In this document: positions 1 through 8,505 of the stretch, one piece after another
Numbering within the stretch: the stretch's first letter is position 1
How the letters are laid out: every line of letters starts with the position of its first letter
From: Zygnema cylindricum
Taxonomy: Eukaryota > Streptophyta > Zygnematophyceae > Zygnematales > Zygnemataceae
DNA: 33,332 bases
Assembly (NCBI GenBank): GCA_037447655.1
Contig: JBBHKE010003528.1
Location: 1 to 33,332 of the forward strand
Reading direction: 5' to 3'
Notes under the pieces: generated by a model
Database searches by the model: none
The model's input: only the letters and a program-made list of their open reading frames with translations
Told to the model about the DNA's origin: nothing
Translations under genes and position numbers: made by a program

Positions 1-70
1 AGTTCTATTAAAGATGGGCACCCTAGAGGGTGGGCCCATAATTTGCAACTCCGAGACCTCCAATGGTCCA
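1..70 (-). pseudogene. Copia gag 5' end, start codon broken
   Basis: On the minus strand this encodes the first residues of a Ty1/Copia-type Gag (ELQIMGPPSRVPIFN-like; here LQ-MGPPSRVPI), matching the gag starts at 6.95, 12.4, 22.8 and 32.0 kb. The reading runs off the left edge. In sister copies the start reads ATGGAGGTC; here it is ATTGGAGGTC (about 57-66), so the initiator is lost through an extra T. It belongs with the leader and LTR immediately to its right. Only the gag start is visible, so intactness of the rest is unknown. Confidence 0.7.
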
Positions 71-267
71 CAGCGTAGGCGGCTCACACGAAGCCGGTAA
101 AATAACCCTGACCCCTTTGTGTTTCAGCAACAATAACTACCACCCTGGCAGACGAAAACTCTAACCACCTTCGCTAATGTGAAGAAAAGACTCCCTTGAG
201 TAGAAATCAAAAAGAATCTGTGAATTTGCTCCCCTGAGTAGTAAGTTATGAAGGGTCAAAGTTGACC
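71..267 (-). other. Copia untranslated leader (minus strand)
   Basis: Sequence between LTR end and gag, homologous to the leaders at 6977-7180, 22866-23064, 31795-31998 and 33158-33332. Shared landmarks are the 'gagcaaattcac' stretch, 'gactc..gggag' and 'ccagggtgg'. It begins at the LTR side with GGTCAAAGTTGACC (254-267). No primer binding site complementary to a known tRNA could be identified. Confidence 0.6.
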
Positions 268-800
268 TTTTGTACTGAAGCTCTCTGGGAGAGAGAGGCA
301 GCTACCTACCAATTTTTTGAAGTCCTACATCCATCTTCAAATCCTCTTCTACTAGAGTACGACACCAATCACTAGACTGTATCGTACTGAAAGGTACATA
401 TGCCGAAGTACTTTGAATTCGACCATCCTACGGCATGGTGGAAATGTTGACGCTTGCCATATCGGGATAAGTTCCCATATTCTCCGGAGATGCCGCAAGC
501 CAATGATGTCGTGCCATGTGGTGCTTGACGTGGCGCTGACCAAAACACGCCAAATCACATATTCCGCAATCGCGACACCTATCGTGGCCGTTCGATCTAC
601 ACTGGCTTTTGATTCTTCCCGTCGAAAATCAATGCGCGGTATTTGTTTCGCCAACGAAACAAACGGGCGGTATTCATTTCACGAAGTACCGTACGCCGTA
701 CGTGTATTTTAACTGTGTTTATGTCACATGTCTGTTTGCACCGTTAAATGAATTTATGTAATCGCATATCTTTATATACCTATCAAACCTTATATATCTC
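268..800 (-). repeat. Copia family LTR (minus strand)
   Basis: Homologous to the LTRs at 31440-31790 and, more distantly, 8040-8505, 13145-13550 and 32735-33150. Its 3' part (268-350) reads on the minus strand as a polypurine/CT-rich 'cctctctctcccagagagc' block just before the leader, as in the 31.7 kb copy. The reading frame at 352-654 is only LTR sequence: its C-terminal VLRH-Y-L-VR pattern recurs in the 31.5 kb LTR. The outer edge is uncertain because a tRNA-like module (815-1076) continues from it and may itself be the LTR start. Confidence 0.65.
515..554 (-). promoter_or_regulatory. LTR cis-module: TTTGGCG(T) plus G-box remnant
   Basis: On the minus strand TTTGGCGT (554-547) lies exactly 34 bases upstream of CACATG (520-515). 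Four other LTRs in the window have TTTGGCGG and CACGTG at the same offset. CACATG would be the deaminated form of the G-box. TTTGGCGG fits the E2F-type consensus and CACGTG is the bZIP/bHLH G-box; the functional reading is inference. Confidence 0.5.
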
Positions 801-814
801 ACCACCGATCCTAG

Positions 815-1076
815 ACTATAGGATAAAGCAACTGGCTATTGCAGACTTGATGGACGCCATGTACTGAGATCAAATCCTGGATTCGTCAAGCATATTTTGG
901 TAAACCTACCAAAATCTAGCGCCTATCTTTCTTTCTCTAAATAGCATTGGCAGCCATGGGTGTAGCTCCCTCTCTAACCTTTAGTGATTGCGACAAGTGT
1001 GGGAGTTGAAGAGAGGAGTTAGAGGCAGACTGCCTTGGCTTCTTTTCTTTATTTCATTTTAGACCTTCAAAATACT
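815..1076 (+). repeat. tRNA-derived SINE-like module, copy A
   Basis: Pol III-type head: A-box-like 'ctataggataaagc' near 824, then B-box-like GATCAAATCC (about 871-880), a spacing normal for tRNA genes. It is followed by a body with 'ttttggta', CCATGG (about 955) and a CT-rich block. The same order recurs, diverged, at 7785-8015, 13553-13725, 32105-32310 and 32335-32560. It is not a functional tRNA, since no cloverleaf could be drawn. It sits antisense at the outer edge of the 268-800 LTR, immediately after a polypurine tract of the neighbouring Copia body. Confidence 0.55.
1039..1055 (-). other. Polypurine tract candidate
   Basis: Minus strand GAAATAAAGAAAAGAAG, just downstream of the RNase H remnant. 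This is the expected place for the plus-strand primer of an LTR element, directly before the 3' LTR. A similar AAAAAAGAAG tract precedes the module at 32105. Confidence 0.45.
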
Positions 1077-1084
1077 AAATGAAC

Positions 1085-1290
1085 CATTAATTTCTACAAC
1101 AGGAAGCCATGTACTCACCCTCCATAGTGGACTGAGCAACTACTTTTTGTTGTTTTCTACTCCAACAACATACACTAGATCCAATTTGCAACACATATCT
1201 AGTTTTACACCGCCCTAAAGGCACATCCTCATAACTGACATCACTCTAAGTAGTGATATCAGTGTTCTCCCCTCCCAAATGCAACCACAA
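1085..1290 (-). pseudogene. Copia RNase H remnant
   Basis: Minus-strand reading shows the Copia RNase H end: a CCWSRKQQKVVAQST-like stretch and then MEGEYMA (around 1100-1150). The carboxylate-bearing E-x-EYMA motif, usual as T-EAEYMA in the family, is visible. The first half is in another frame and no DADWAG-type motif is intact. It follows the RT remnant directly and ends about 30 bases before the polypurine tract. Confidence 0.6.
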
Positions 1291-2345
1291 TTCCCTTTTT
1301 CCCACCAAATATCTCATCACCCTTTTGGCTTCTTCCTAGTCTCTCTTCCTGGGCTCATTTAGACTCCTACTGAGGACTCCTATAGCTGCAACTATGTCAG
1401 GAGGAGTACAATTCATAAAGTTAATTAAATTGCCAACAACCTGGTGATATGGAATTCTTTCCATAAACACTTTTCTTCCTCATCCATCTCATCATTCAAT
1501 ATCAATATTCCTCCCTCTTCACTCCCCTTTGATATTTTCTTAGATCCATGGGAGTAGTACATCCATTTGCTTTGTCGATCTGAAACTTTTCTAACATATT
1601 ACCAATATCTTCTTTGTAGGTGAGTCTTATAATTTTGTTCCCTCTATCCCTCTGATTTTGAATCTCCAAAATGTACTTTGCTTCACCAAGGTCTTTCATG
1701 TCAAACCGACTTCTTAGATCTTGTTTTAGTTTGAAAATCTTATCTAAGGACTTGCTTAAGACTAACATATCATGCACATAAATAACAATAAATATCACTC
1801 TATTCTCATCTTCAAATAGATATATGGAGTGATCTGAATTAATTCTGATACACCAAAACAGATCAAAAAATTCATCTTGCTTTATGTTCCATTGTTGCGG
1901 GGCCTGCTTAAGGCCATAATGTGATTTTATCAGTTTGCATTCCTTGCTTTTTTCTCCACTTTCCATAAAACCTTTTGGTTGCTTCATGTAGACTTCTTCT
2001 TCTAACTCCCTGTGTAGGAAGGCGGTCTTAATATCCATATGGTGTATTTCCATATCCTCTGCTGCAGTAAGACTCAAGAGGATTTTGACGGAAGGAAATT
2101 TGACTACAGGTGCGAAGGCTTCCTCATAGTCTATTCCTTTTTTGTGAGTATAACCCTTCGCAACCAATCTAGATTTGTATCTTTGAATGGTATTATTTGG
2201 GTTTAGTTTAAGCTTAGAAACCCAATTACACCCAATTGGTTTTTGGTCCGGGGGACAATCTACCAACTCCCATGTATTGGCTTCCATGATGGAGGCCATT
2301 TCTTCATTTATAGCCCTGATCCACCGGCTACTTTTAGGGGTATTT
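1290..2345 (-). pseudogene. Copia reverse transcriptase (RVT_2), inactivated
   Basis: An open stretch of 265 codons (2299-1502) shows the Ty1/Copia RT in order: NTWELVDCP, GCNWVSKLK, RLVAKGYTHKKGIDYEE-FAPV, MDIKTAFLH, VYMKQPKGF, GLKQAPQQW, then the catalytic box. The box reads YVHDM instead of YVDDM, so a catalytic aspartate (codon near 1768) is histidine and the enzyme would be dead even if expressed. Downstream homology continues past a stop near 1500 (QVVGNLINF, RD-stop-EEAKRVMRYL) to about 1290. The enzyme would copy the element RNA into cDNA inside virus-like particles. It is the best preserved part of this element. Confidence 0.9.
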
Positions 2346-2710
2346 ATGGCCTCTAAGTATGTCTAAGGTTCATCCGGATGTGACATCTTTGTGAGTTGGT
2401 TGTTTGTTTGTCGTTCTTGAAGTCGTTTACTACTTTTTCTTCCTCCTTCAAAATCCAACGCTGGTATGGAAGTCATCCACGAGTTCCGTTTCGGAATATC
2501 TTTAGCTCCCCCGTCTTCCAATTCTGATGCCTTATCAAGCTCCTCATCGGTTTCCACTTCATATTGTGGTGTTACCTGGGTTGTTTTCCTTTTCTCCTTC
2601 TTCTTCGATAGATCTGCAGATTTTTCTTTTTCCCCCTTTTTTTTCTTTTTCTTTTTCCCCCTTTTTTTCTTCATTTCCAAAGTCAATGTCACAAAACTGA
2701 TCCAGTTCAA
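2346..2710 (-). pseudogene. Integrase-RT linker with expanded lysine tract
   Basis: A 115-codon minus-strand frame with a long Lys/Glu-rich run (about 2600-2680), then acidic and Ser-rich sequence leading into the RT. Such poorly conserved linkers normally separate integrase and RT in Copia. On the plus strand the run is a T/C tract made of near-repeated units, so the lysines probably come from slippage. The phenylalanine-rich plus-strand frame here is its shadow. Confidence 0.5.
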
Positions 2711-2814
2711 ATCTGATTTTTACTTCACTATTATATTTGAATGGATAAATGGACTTTACTTTATTCATCACCACTATGTGTTTTACCAAAATGATATCTC
2801 TCTTTTTCAAGTCA

Positions 2815-3720
2815 TACACTCGCTATCCTTTTGTGCTCTCATCAATCCTACAAGATATCTTGGTTTCCCTCTTCCCTCTAGTTTCCATTTAATCTTATCG
2901 GAATTCAAACTGTAGACTTGACTTCCGAACACTCTCAAACTAGACAAATCTAGCTTTCTTCCTGTCCACCTCTCATACGAAGTTTCCTCTTTATTTGCTG
3001 AAGTTAAGACTCTATGTTTGATGTAGTTTGCATAATTTATTGACTCGGCCGAAAATTGCTATCTTATCCTCTTATCAAATTGCATACGTTAGGACATATC
3101 TCCTTAAATTATCTTAACTCTTTGTGCTAGTCCATTTTGTTTCAGATTATAGGGAATAGTTTTCTAATGATGAATTCCTTCTTCTTTAAGAAATTCTTCA
3201 AATTCCCTTAAGTTGTATTTTTTCCCATTATCCCTTTTTATCTTTTTTATTGAGGTTTCATTTAGTTTCTCACTCTATACTTTGTATTTTTTAAAACATC
3301 TAAATACCTTTGACTTATGGCTGACGAAGTATACCTTAGTGTATCTAGACTAATCATCTGTGATGGTTAACATCCATCTCTTCCCTCTATGTGAAGTATA
3401 CCTAACATCTCTTCCCTCTATGTGAAGTATACCTAACAGGTCCCCAAAAATCAATGTGAATTAGATCCAATACTTTCTCTCTCCTAAAAGTGGTTCCCTT
3501 TGGGAATGGAAGTATATGAATCTTCCCTAGGGCACATCTAAGGCAATCATCTGAGGTCTCATCATCCTCAAAGGTAATACCTTCCACTATTCCATTTTTC
3601 CTCATTTTCTATCTAGATGCAGCTGCCCCAAACTTTTGTGCCAAAGCATCATTTCACTTCCACATGAGTAAAGAGCACTCTGTTCACTATAGAGTAAAAT
3701 TTTGAACATTCCTTGACTAC
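2815..3720 (-). pseudogene. Copia integrase (pre-integrase, core, C-term), broken
   Basis: Minus-strand order: the DDCLRCALGK Cys-Cys half of the HHCC finger (about 3530-3555), VLDLIHIDFWGP with the first catalytic Asp (about 3440-3480), then a decayed core with DNGKKYNLREFEEFLK. The ENGVAER motif appears as KQNGLAQRV (near 3100), so the catalytic Glu is Gln. The C-terminal WTGRKLDLSSLRVFGSQVY block follows (about 2905-2965). A perfect 31-bp tandem duplication (3375-3405 and 3406-3436) adds a frameshift. In an active element this enzyme inserts the cDNA into the host chromosome. Confidence 0.75.
3375..3436. repeat. Perfect 31-bp tandem duplication
   Basis: Two identical adjacent 31-bp units within the integrase remnant. 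The length is not a multiple of three, so it breaks the frame. The absence of differences between units suggests it is recent relative to the decay around it. Confidence 0.85.
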
Positions 3721-4090
3721 CCTATTCTGAACATTCTTTCACTACCGTTCTCAGCTATAAAATATACCTCATTATCAAAACTGGCCGTGAAAATTCCTTT
3801 CTTAGTTCTTGTTTCAAACTCCTTTTCATCTAGGACAGGTGTATAGACTGGGTTTTTGCCAATTTGTGGAATGTAAATAACATCTGAGAGTGTTACAATT
3901 GAGGCTTTTCCATCAACTAAAACCTTTAAGTCAACATATTTGACAAGACTAGTAGTTTTTACTCTACCATCTCCGTATTCTATCTCAACTTTTGGGATCT
4001 CTGTTGGGATCTTCCTCAGTTTAGTAAACCACTTCTTATTGTTGCACATATGCATTGAGGTTTTTGAGTCTATGATTCGCCTATCCTCGG
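3721..4090 (-). pseudogene. Copia protease remnant
   Basis: Minus strand reads RIIDSKTSMHMCNN (about 4085-4040), then VEIEYGDGR, VDLKVLVDGK, VTLSDVIYIPQIGKN and the GSERMFRIG end near 3720. This is the Copia aspartic protease plus the linker to the pre-integrase region. The active-site triplet is D-S-K rather than D-S-G. The equivalent positions in copies A and B are also not glycine. The enzyme would process Gag-Pol. Confidence 0.75.
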
Positions 4091-5087
4091 GTGGATCCCT
4101 CTAATCTCTGAAAGTACACTTTTGTCTCCGTGGAATGTCGACATGCTTCTCAATGGTTTTTGGATTGAGAAGAAGTTCCTGAAGCTCTTCTTCTTGTTTG
4201 GTCGCATCCTCCTCTTCCTCATCATGAAATTGAGTCAAGAAAGCCTTTTTCTTTCTTCCATCACTTGAGGTTCCTTGTCCATCTTTCAATCAGAGATATG
4301 CAAATTTGACATAATGTGCCATATAGTGTCTTGGTTTCTTGCAAAAATGACATAGTCTACGTCGAGGAGTTCCTCTCCCTTGTCGATCAAATCTGCCACC
4401 TCCTTGTCCTCTTCCTCCAAATTTTTGATAGGGATCTTTCCCTTTTTCCTCATCACGCTTCCACCAATCAGATCGTGCAACCTATTCTTGAAAACTTAGA
4501 CTCCCTCTCCTAAGTTCTATGGTGCTTTGTTTTACTAAAATCATTCCCACTGTATCATCCCAGTTCTAATTACTATCCCTTATATCCTGCAACCAGTTAA
4601 TGATATTCTCATACTCTTCAAGTAACTTCATTTTCAAGGTGTTAACTCTTTGTCTTTCACACCATGAGTTACCTACACTCTCTAGCTCTCAAAATAATGC
4701 TCCTAAATCATTGTTCATGCTTCCTCCCTTATAAATGTAGGCTGCAATCTTATTTTCTGCTAACTGTTCCTGCTGCAAAGATCCACTCTTAAATTTGTTA
4801 AATAGTGAAATCCAAATCTGAGATGTAGATGTGACATGCATAAAGGGAATAGCAATACCCTTCACTACACTTTTGAGAATTAAGAGTTTAGCAACCTTGT
4901 CTTTATAGTTCCTATTTTCATATTCTGACCGCTTAGTTTGACCCATCGTCAGCGTTGCAGGTGGTGCTGTTACTAGTATCGTCTTTGGCAAGGGTGTCAC
5001 TCTAGGTGCAACTCCTCCATTTTCTCCTTCCATGACAATCTCCTCCCCTTCCTCGTCATCGTCATTGGTGATGGTGGCAGTTGTCAT
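4091..5087 (-). pseudogene. Copia gag, N-terminus missing, frameshifted
   Basis: Minus strand from 5087: acidic linker, then the UBN2-type Gag core (KLLILKSVVKGIAIPFMHV, SQIWISLFNKFKSGSLQQEQL, AAYIYKGGSMNNDLGALF). After a break come the zinc knuckle CHFCKKPRHYMAHY (about 4310-4352), whose last ligand is Tyr instead of Cys, and an acidic tail. The MGPPSRVP start block of sister copies is absent: homology begins about residue 110 and the DNA upstream of 5087 is unrelated. Gag forms the particle and binds the RNA. Confidence 0.75.
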
Positions 5088-5184
5088 GCCGCATCTCGTC
5101 GGCTATTTTAGTTGTTTATAATTGGGTGTTAGGACGGGCAGGCGCTACACTAATTTGTATTTGGGTATTATTTGGGTTTCGCAG
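5088..5184. other. Unassigned junction
   Basis: Short unassigned stretch between the truncated gag and the CGTACG repeats. It contains a repeated 'ttgggtatt/ttgggtgtt' phrase; nothing else is seen. Confidence 0.3.
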
Positions 5185-5690
5185 GACCGTACGACGTGTA
5201 CCGTACGACCTACATTTTCCGTGATTTCCAGGATGACGATTTGGATCGTACCCGCGGTCCTACCGTACGACGTATAATTTCCGCGATTTCCGTCGACGGT
5301 GGATTTGATTATTTCGCGTCGACCGTACGACTTACGGCGACCGGAATTCCTGCGGCCACAAATTGGACCGTACTTGCGGTCCTACCGTACTTATTTATTT
5401 TTTTCAGATTTCTCGCCGACGACACATTTTCGAATTGCGTCGAGACAAACAAACTTACTGTACTATATATATTTTGCGCGATTCTCGCCGATGGTAGCTT
5501 CGATCATTTCACGTCGACCGTACGACTTATATTTTCCGGAATTCGCGCGACGACAAAGTGGACCGTATCTGCGGTCCTACCGTACAAGCTTTCATTTCCT
5601 TGAATCCCGGCCGACAGCAAATCTTAATCATTTCGCGTGGAGTAGCATCTCGGCCGTCGACACAAAGTATGCGATTTTTGTAATATCACA
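5185..5690. repeat. Degenerate tandem repeat rich in CGTACG
   Basis: Three diverged units start near 5185, 5320 and 5514. Each opens with GACCGTACGAC, continues through 'ttttccg.aattc' and 'ggaccgta..tgcggtcctaccgtac', and closes with a 'gattatttcgcgtc' or 'gatcatttcacgtc' phrase. Units are about 135 to 195 bp. The open frames over this area follow from the repeats and carry no known domain. It may be the enhancer-like U3 of an unidentified LTR or satellite-like DNA. Confidence 0.6.
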
Positions 5691-6764
5691 TCTGGACCGT
5701 CAACGCAAGTGACTGACAAATCGACTGTCAATTCTGACGAAGCGACGTCATTGGACTATTTTAAGTCGTGAACCATTTGGAGGTTCACGCATTGACATGT
5801 AGATAGGAAAGGTTTTAATCCGTAGGTTATAGATTCTGTAACGTAGGGCATAGGATTTTGGCTTCCTATTGGCTGAATCCAAACTTGACGCTAATATTTA
5901 CATAGCAAGATTTACTCTGATTGGCTTGTTTTCGCTAGGCGTAGTTTTGGCTACTTAGTTTATTTCGCATCATTTCCTGCACACAATTTTCAAGTGCAGG
6001 AATTATTCATTTGATTTATTTTCAGTATTGAGGATTCTCTGCAGCCATCTATTCATTTTGTAAAATTGTCCAGACAGCTTAGAGGCGATTTTCTGCCTTT
6101 GCGTGAAGTGTCTAGTTTTCTATTACATTATCAATATCTTGTAAAGCCTTACAAATTAATCTATACGGCTTCGGCCAAGACCTACACGGTTTCCCTTCAC
6201 TTTTCTTGTCCTTTTGAGTGGATTTCGACCGCGTTCTCACTACACAAACCTATTTTCCCGGCTGTGGCTGATCTTTTATTAGTGTGGAAGTTGCATGTTG
6301 GGATTATTGATTTGTTGTTTTTATTTCTTGAGATTGTGTATTTATTTGTATTTGGCTTATGCGCATCTTTTGAGTTTGGCTATCTCAAACTTCATAAGTG
6401 TCGTGCATATTGTCATTTTCGGTTTTTATTTATCTTTCTCGGTAGTTTATGCTTTGATTTATTATATTTAAGTATAAATTCAGATTATCTTTGATAAGAT
6501 AACTCCTGCAAGGAATATATATAGACCGTGGGGCCTAGTGGTCATCTATCGGGATAAACGGACTTAACCATAACCAGCTAAGTCGTTGACCTTTCTTTTT
6601 CTTTCACCTTGTTTGTTGTTGTATTTACCCATTTTTACTTTTATGATTTATTTCATTTCCGAAATCTCGCTATCATTTGAGTTTAAGTTGAGCACAGTTG
6701 ATGATATTGCATGCATCTTCATGCATCTTCATGTTATTTGACACATGCACGACACAGTTGTTCT
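5691..6764. other. Unassigned DNA with an unrecognised 142-codon frame
   Basis: AT-rich sequence with no recognised element. A plus-strand frame at 6066-6494 encodes 142 residues rich in Leu, Phe and Tyr. It matches no family I know and has no convincing context, so it is not called a gene. A TATATATAG string lies at about 6516, followed by 'ggggcctagtggtca', weakly A-box-like. Two 'catgcatcttcatg' repeats are near 6710-6735. Confidence 0.3.
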
Positions 6765-6976
6765 GGCTGCTAAGGTGGGTGGTGGAGATGCTAGAGAAGC
6801 GTGTTCCTCCAAACCCATGTGGAGGTGGGCAACAGATTTGACCAGACACTATGTACTATAGATGCTTCTCAAAAAGTTCCCGCTCCATCATCATTTCCCA
6901 ATAAAGATAGTCAGATCCATCAAATATGGGTACCCTAGAGGGTGGGCCCATAACCTGCAATTTTGTGGTCTACATT
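6765..6976 (-). pseudogene. Copia gag 5' fragment
   Basis: Minus strand: start ATG followed at once by a stop (M-stop-TTKLQVMG), then MGPPSRVPIFDGSDYLYWE, a decayed FEKHL-stop-YIVSGQ stretch and PPHGFGGTRFS, ending about 6765. It corresponds to the first roughly 70 residues of Gag in copies B and D. The rest of gag is absent. The palindromic gag-start box is at 6928-6949 with one substitution. Confidence 0.7.
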
Positions 6977-7216
6977 GACCCACCAAATGGGCAGCTTATG
7001 TAAAGTCTCTAGGAGAATATTTGCCCCTTTCACTTTCCCACTGAATAAGTGCCACACAGGCACATAAATATTATTACCGCCCCCACTTTTGTGAGGACCC
7101 GACTCCCTTGAGCTGAACGCAAAAAAAATCAGTGAATTTGCTCCCCTAAGCAGTAAGTTATGGCTTGTCAAAGATGACCTTTATAGTTCCAAGCTCAGAT
7201 TTCACTAAGTCTTGGT
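6977..7216 (-). other. Copia leader and last bases of its LTR
   Basis: Leader homologous to those at 33158-33332 and 22866-23064, followed (about 7180-7216) by LTR-end sequence 'ctcagatttcactaagtcttggtct'-like. The latter matches the reverse complement of about 33105-33150. The open frame across 6935-7171 is leader sequence, not a separate gene. The LTR is cut off by the inverted repeat beginning at 7228. Confidence 0.6.
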
Positions 7217-7227
7217 CTGTCTGTTAG

Positions 7228-7478
7228 ATTTCTAGGAAATCTAACATGGTATCGGAGCCAGCGGGATTGCGGATGGTTTGACCGGCTTTCCCGTGAGGGG
7301 GGGTGTTGGATTGGCACGTGAAGCCGGTCCAATACGGGCTCGAGTATGGATATTTCCATATTCTACCCCGTATTGGACCGGCTTCACGTGCCAATCCAAC
7401 ACCCCCCCCTCACGGGAAAGCCGGTCAAACCATCCGCAATCCCGCTGGCTCCGATACCATGTTAGATTTCCTAGAAAT
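7228..7478. repeat. 251-bp near-perfect inverted repeat with head-to-head primer binding sites
   Basis: Left arm 7228-7338 and right arm 7367-7478 are reverse complements with a single visible indel (a run of 7 G against 8 C). The 28-bp spacer itself contains TATGGA/TCCATA. Each arm contains TGGTATCGGAGCCA (7247-7260; complement 7446-7459), a close match to the tRNA-iMet primer binding site of plant Copia elements, directly after CTAACA, a typical LTR end. The structure is two LTR-PBS-leader 5' ends placed head to head. As RNA it would be a hairpin of about 110 bp. Confidence 0.9.
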
Positions 7479-7499
7479 TTGGGATTCGGCATGTCCCAC

Positions 7500-7784
7500 A
7501 CTTGGGCACTAAACAACTTGATCGGACATTTATTTAAACGGCAGACGTTAAAACATCAGTTTAGATCGCACGGCTGTCATTTAAGATGACATCACAAAAT
7601 GGCCATTTTGGCGGGTTATGGATGATACGTCGTCGGATGACACGTGGCGCGGCATTAGGGGAAAGCGGAATCTCCGAAAAGCATCACGACAAGTCTAAGT
7701 GTGACATACGTCCCCACCATGGCTATACCGTGTTGAAATCAACAGATTTAGAGGGTATTTTCAAGGTTCTAATAAGCTAAATTG
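7500..7784 (+). repeat. Partial Copia LTR (plus strand)
   Basis: Shows the U3 landmarks of the 8.2 and 32.9 kb LTRs in the same order: 'gatcgcacggc', TTTGGCGG (7607-7614), CACGTGGCGC (7641) and an AAGCGGAATC-like stretch. The inner end of the LTR and the leader are missing. It runs into the tRNA-like module of the next LTR. Confidence 0.55.
7607..7646 (+). promoter_or_regulatory. LTR cis-module: TTTGGCGG and G-box
   Basis: TTTGGCGG (7607-7614) and CACGTG (7641-7646), 34 bases start to start, as in four other LTRs of the window. Putative E2F-type and G-box sites. Confidence 0.55.
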
Positions 7785-8015
7785 AAGAGCATAGGCAGCG
7801 TGCCTCCACCTCCTCTCTCTTGCCCCCATACTTGTTGTAGTCATTGAAGGAGAGAGAGATGGAGATGGAGCCATGGCTGCCTCAAATCCATAGGCAGGAC
7901 TAAGGAGTGACATAAGTCACTCTTAAGAAAAGGTGAGTTCGGCAGTACTCGAACCTCCAACCGGCAGAGCGAGGAGTGGCTGTCAGCTTTAGCCGGTCTG
8001 TCGTAAGAGTTCGTT
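7785..8015 (-). repeat. tRNA-derived SINE-like module, copy D
   Basis: Minus strand: 'ccggctaaagctgacagcc' (A-box-like), B-box GGTTCGAGTAC (about 7945-7955), then a body with CCATGG (about 7871) and CT/GA-rich blocks, ending in 'cccatacttgttgtagtca'-like sequence (plus orientation). It has the same layout as copies A and C. It lies immediately upstream of, and antisense to, the 8040-8505 LTR. Confidence 0.55.
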
Positions 8016-8039
8016 AGAGTATATAAGGTTTGATTACTA

Positions 8040-8505
8040 TTTAACGAGGTATAGGTTCATTAACTGATTAACAGAAATACTGATGAGAAACATGGAAACG
8101 AGTTACATTATAGTGCGAACGTGAATTCGTACGAAACAAATGTACTGGACATTTGTTTTCAACGCCTAGTATTCAAAGCCGGTTTATTCCGATGGCACGC
8201 ATTATCGCCGAGATCACGAAATGGCTGCTTTGGCGGTTTTTGGCCGTAACATGATCAGATGCCACGTGGCAAGATAGCATTGGGAAGCAAGAATCCCGAG
8301 GAGTATGAGAACAAGTCCAAAGAAGACAGATGTCCACTCTATGGCTTTATCGTACACAGGCCGTACAGAAAGGACATCGGCCATAGTACCTTTTTGGACT
8401 GTACAATCTTCTTATTGGTTCGTACATCAGTAGATAGGGGTTGTGAGAGGGGTTTAAGACTTAGAGGATTGAGGAGGTAGCCTCCTCTCTCCTAGCAAGC
8501 TTGTA
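8040..8505 (+). repeat. Copia LTR of element A (plus strand)
   Basis: Begins with 'taacgaggtataggttcattaactgattaacag'-like sequence shared with 32735 onward. It then carries the TTTGGCGG/CACGTG module and repeated GTAC-rich text, and ends in 'cctctctcctagcaagcttgta'. It is homologous to 32735-33150. The leader and gag of element A follow in the same direction, so this is its 5' LTR. Confidence 0.65.
8229..8268 (+). promoter_or_regulatory. LTR cis-module: TTTGGCGG and G-box
   Basis: TTTGGCGG (8229-8236) and CACGTG within GCCACGTGGC (8263-8268), 34 bases start to start. It matches the modules at 515, 7607, 13332 and 32875. Confidence 0.55.

Noticed and set aside
2466-2915. 149-codon plus-strand frame with a phenylalanine run
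   Set aside because: Antisense of the Lys/Glu-rich Copia linker; the run comes from the T/C tract.
6066-6494. 142-codon plus-strand frame rich in hydrophobic residues
   Set aside because: No recognisable domain, no codon or context signal, and it lies between repeats. Kept as unassigned DNA.
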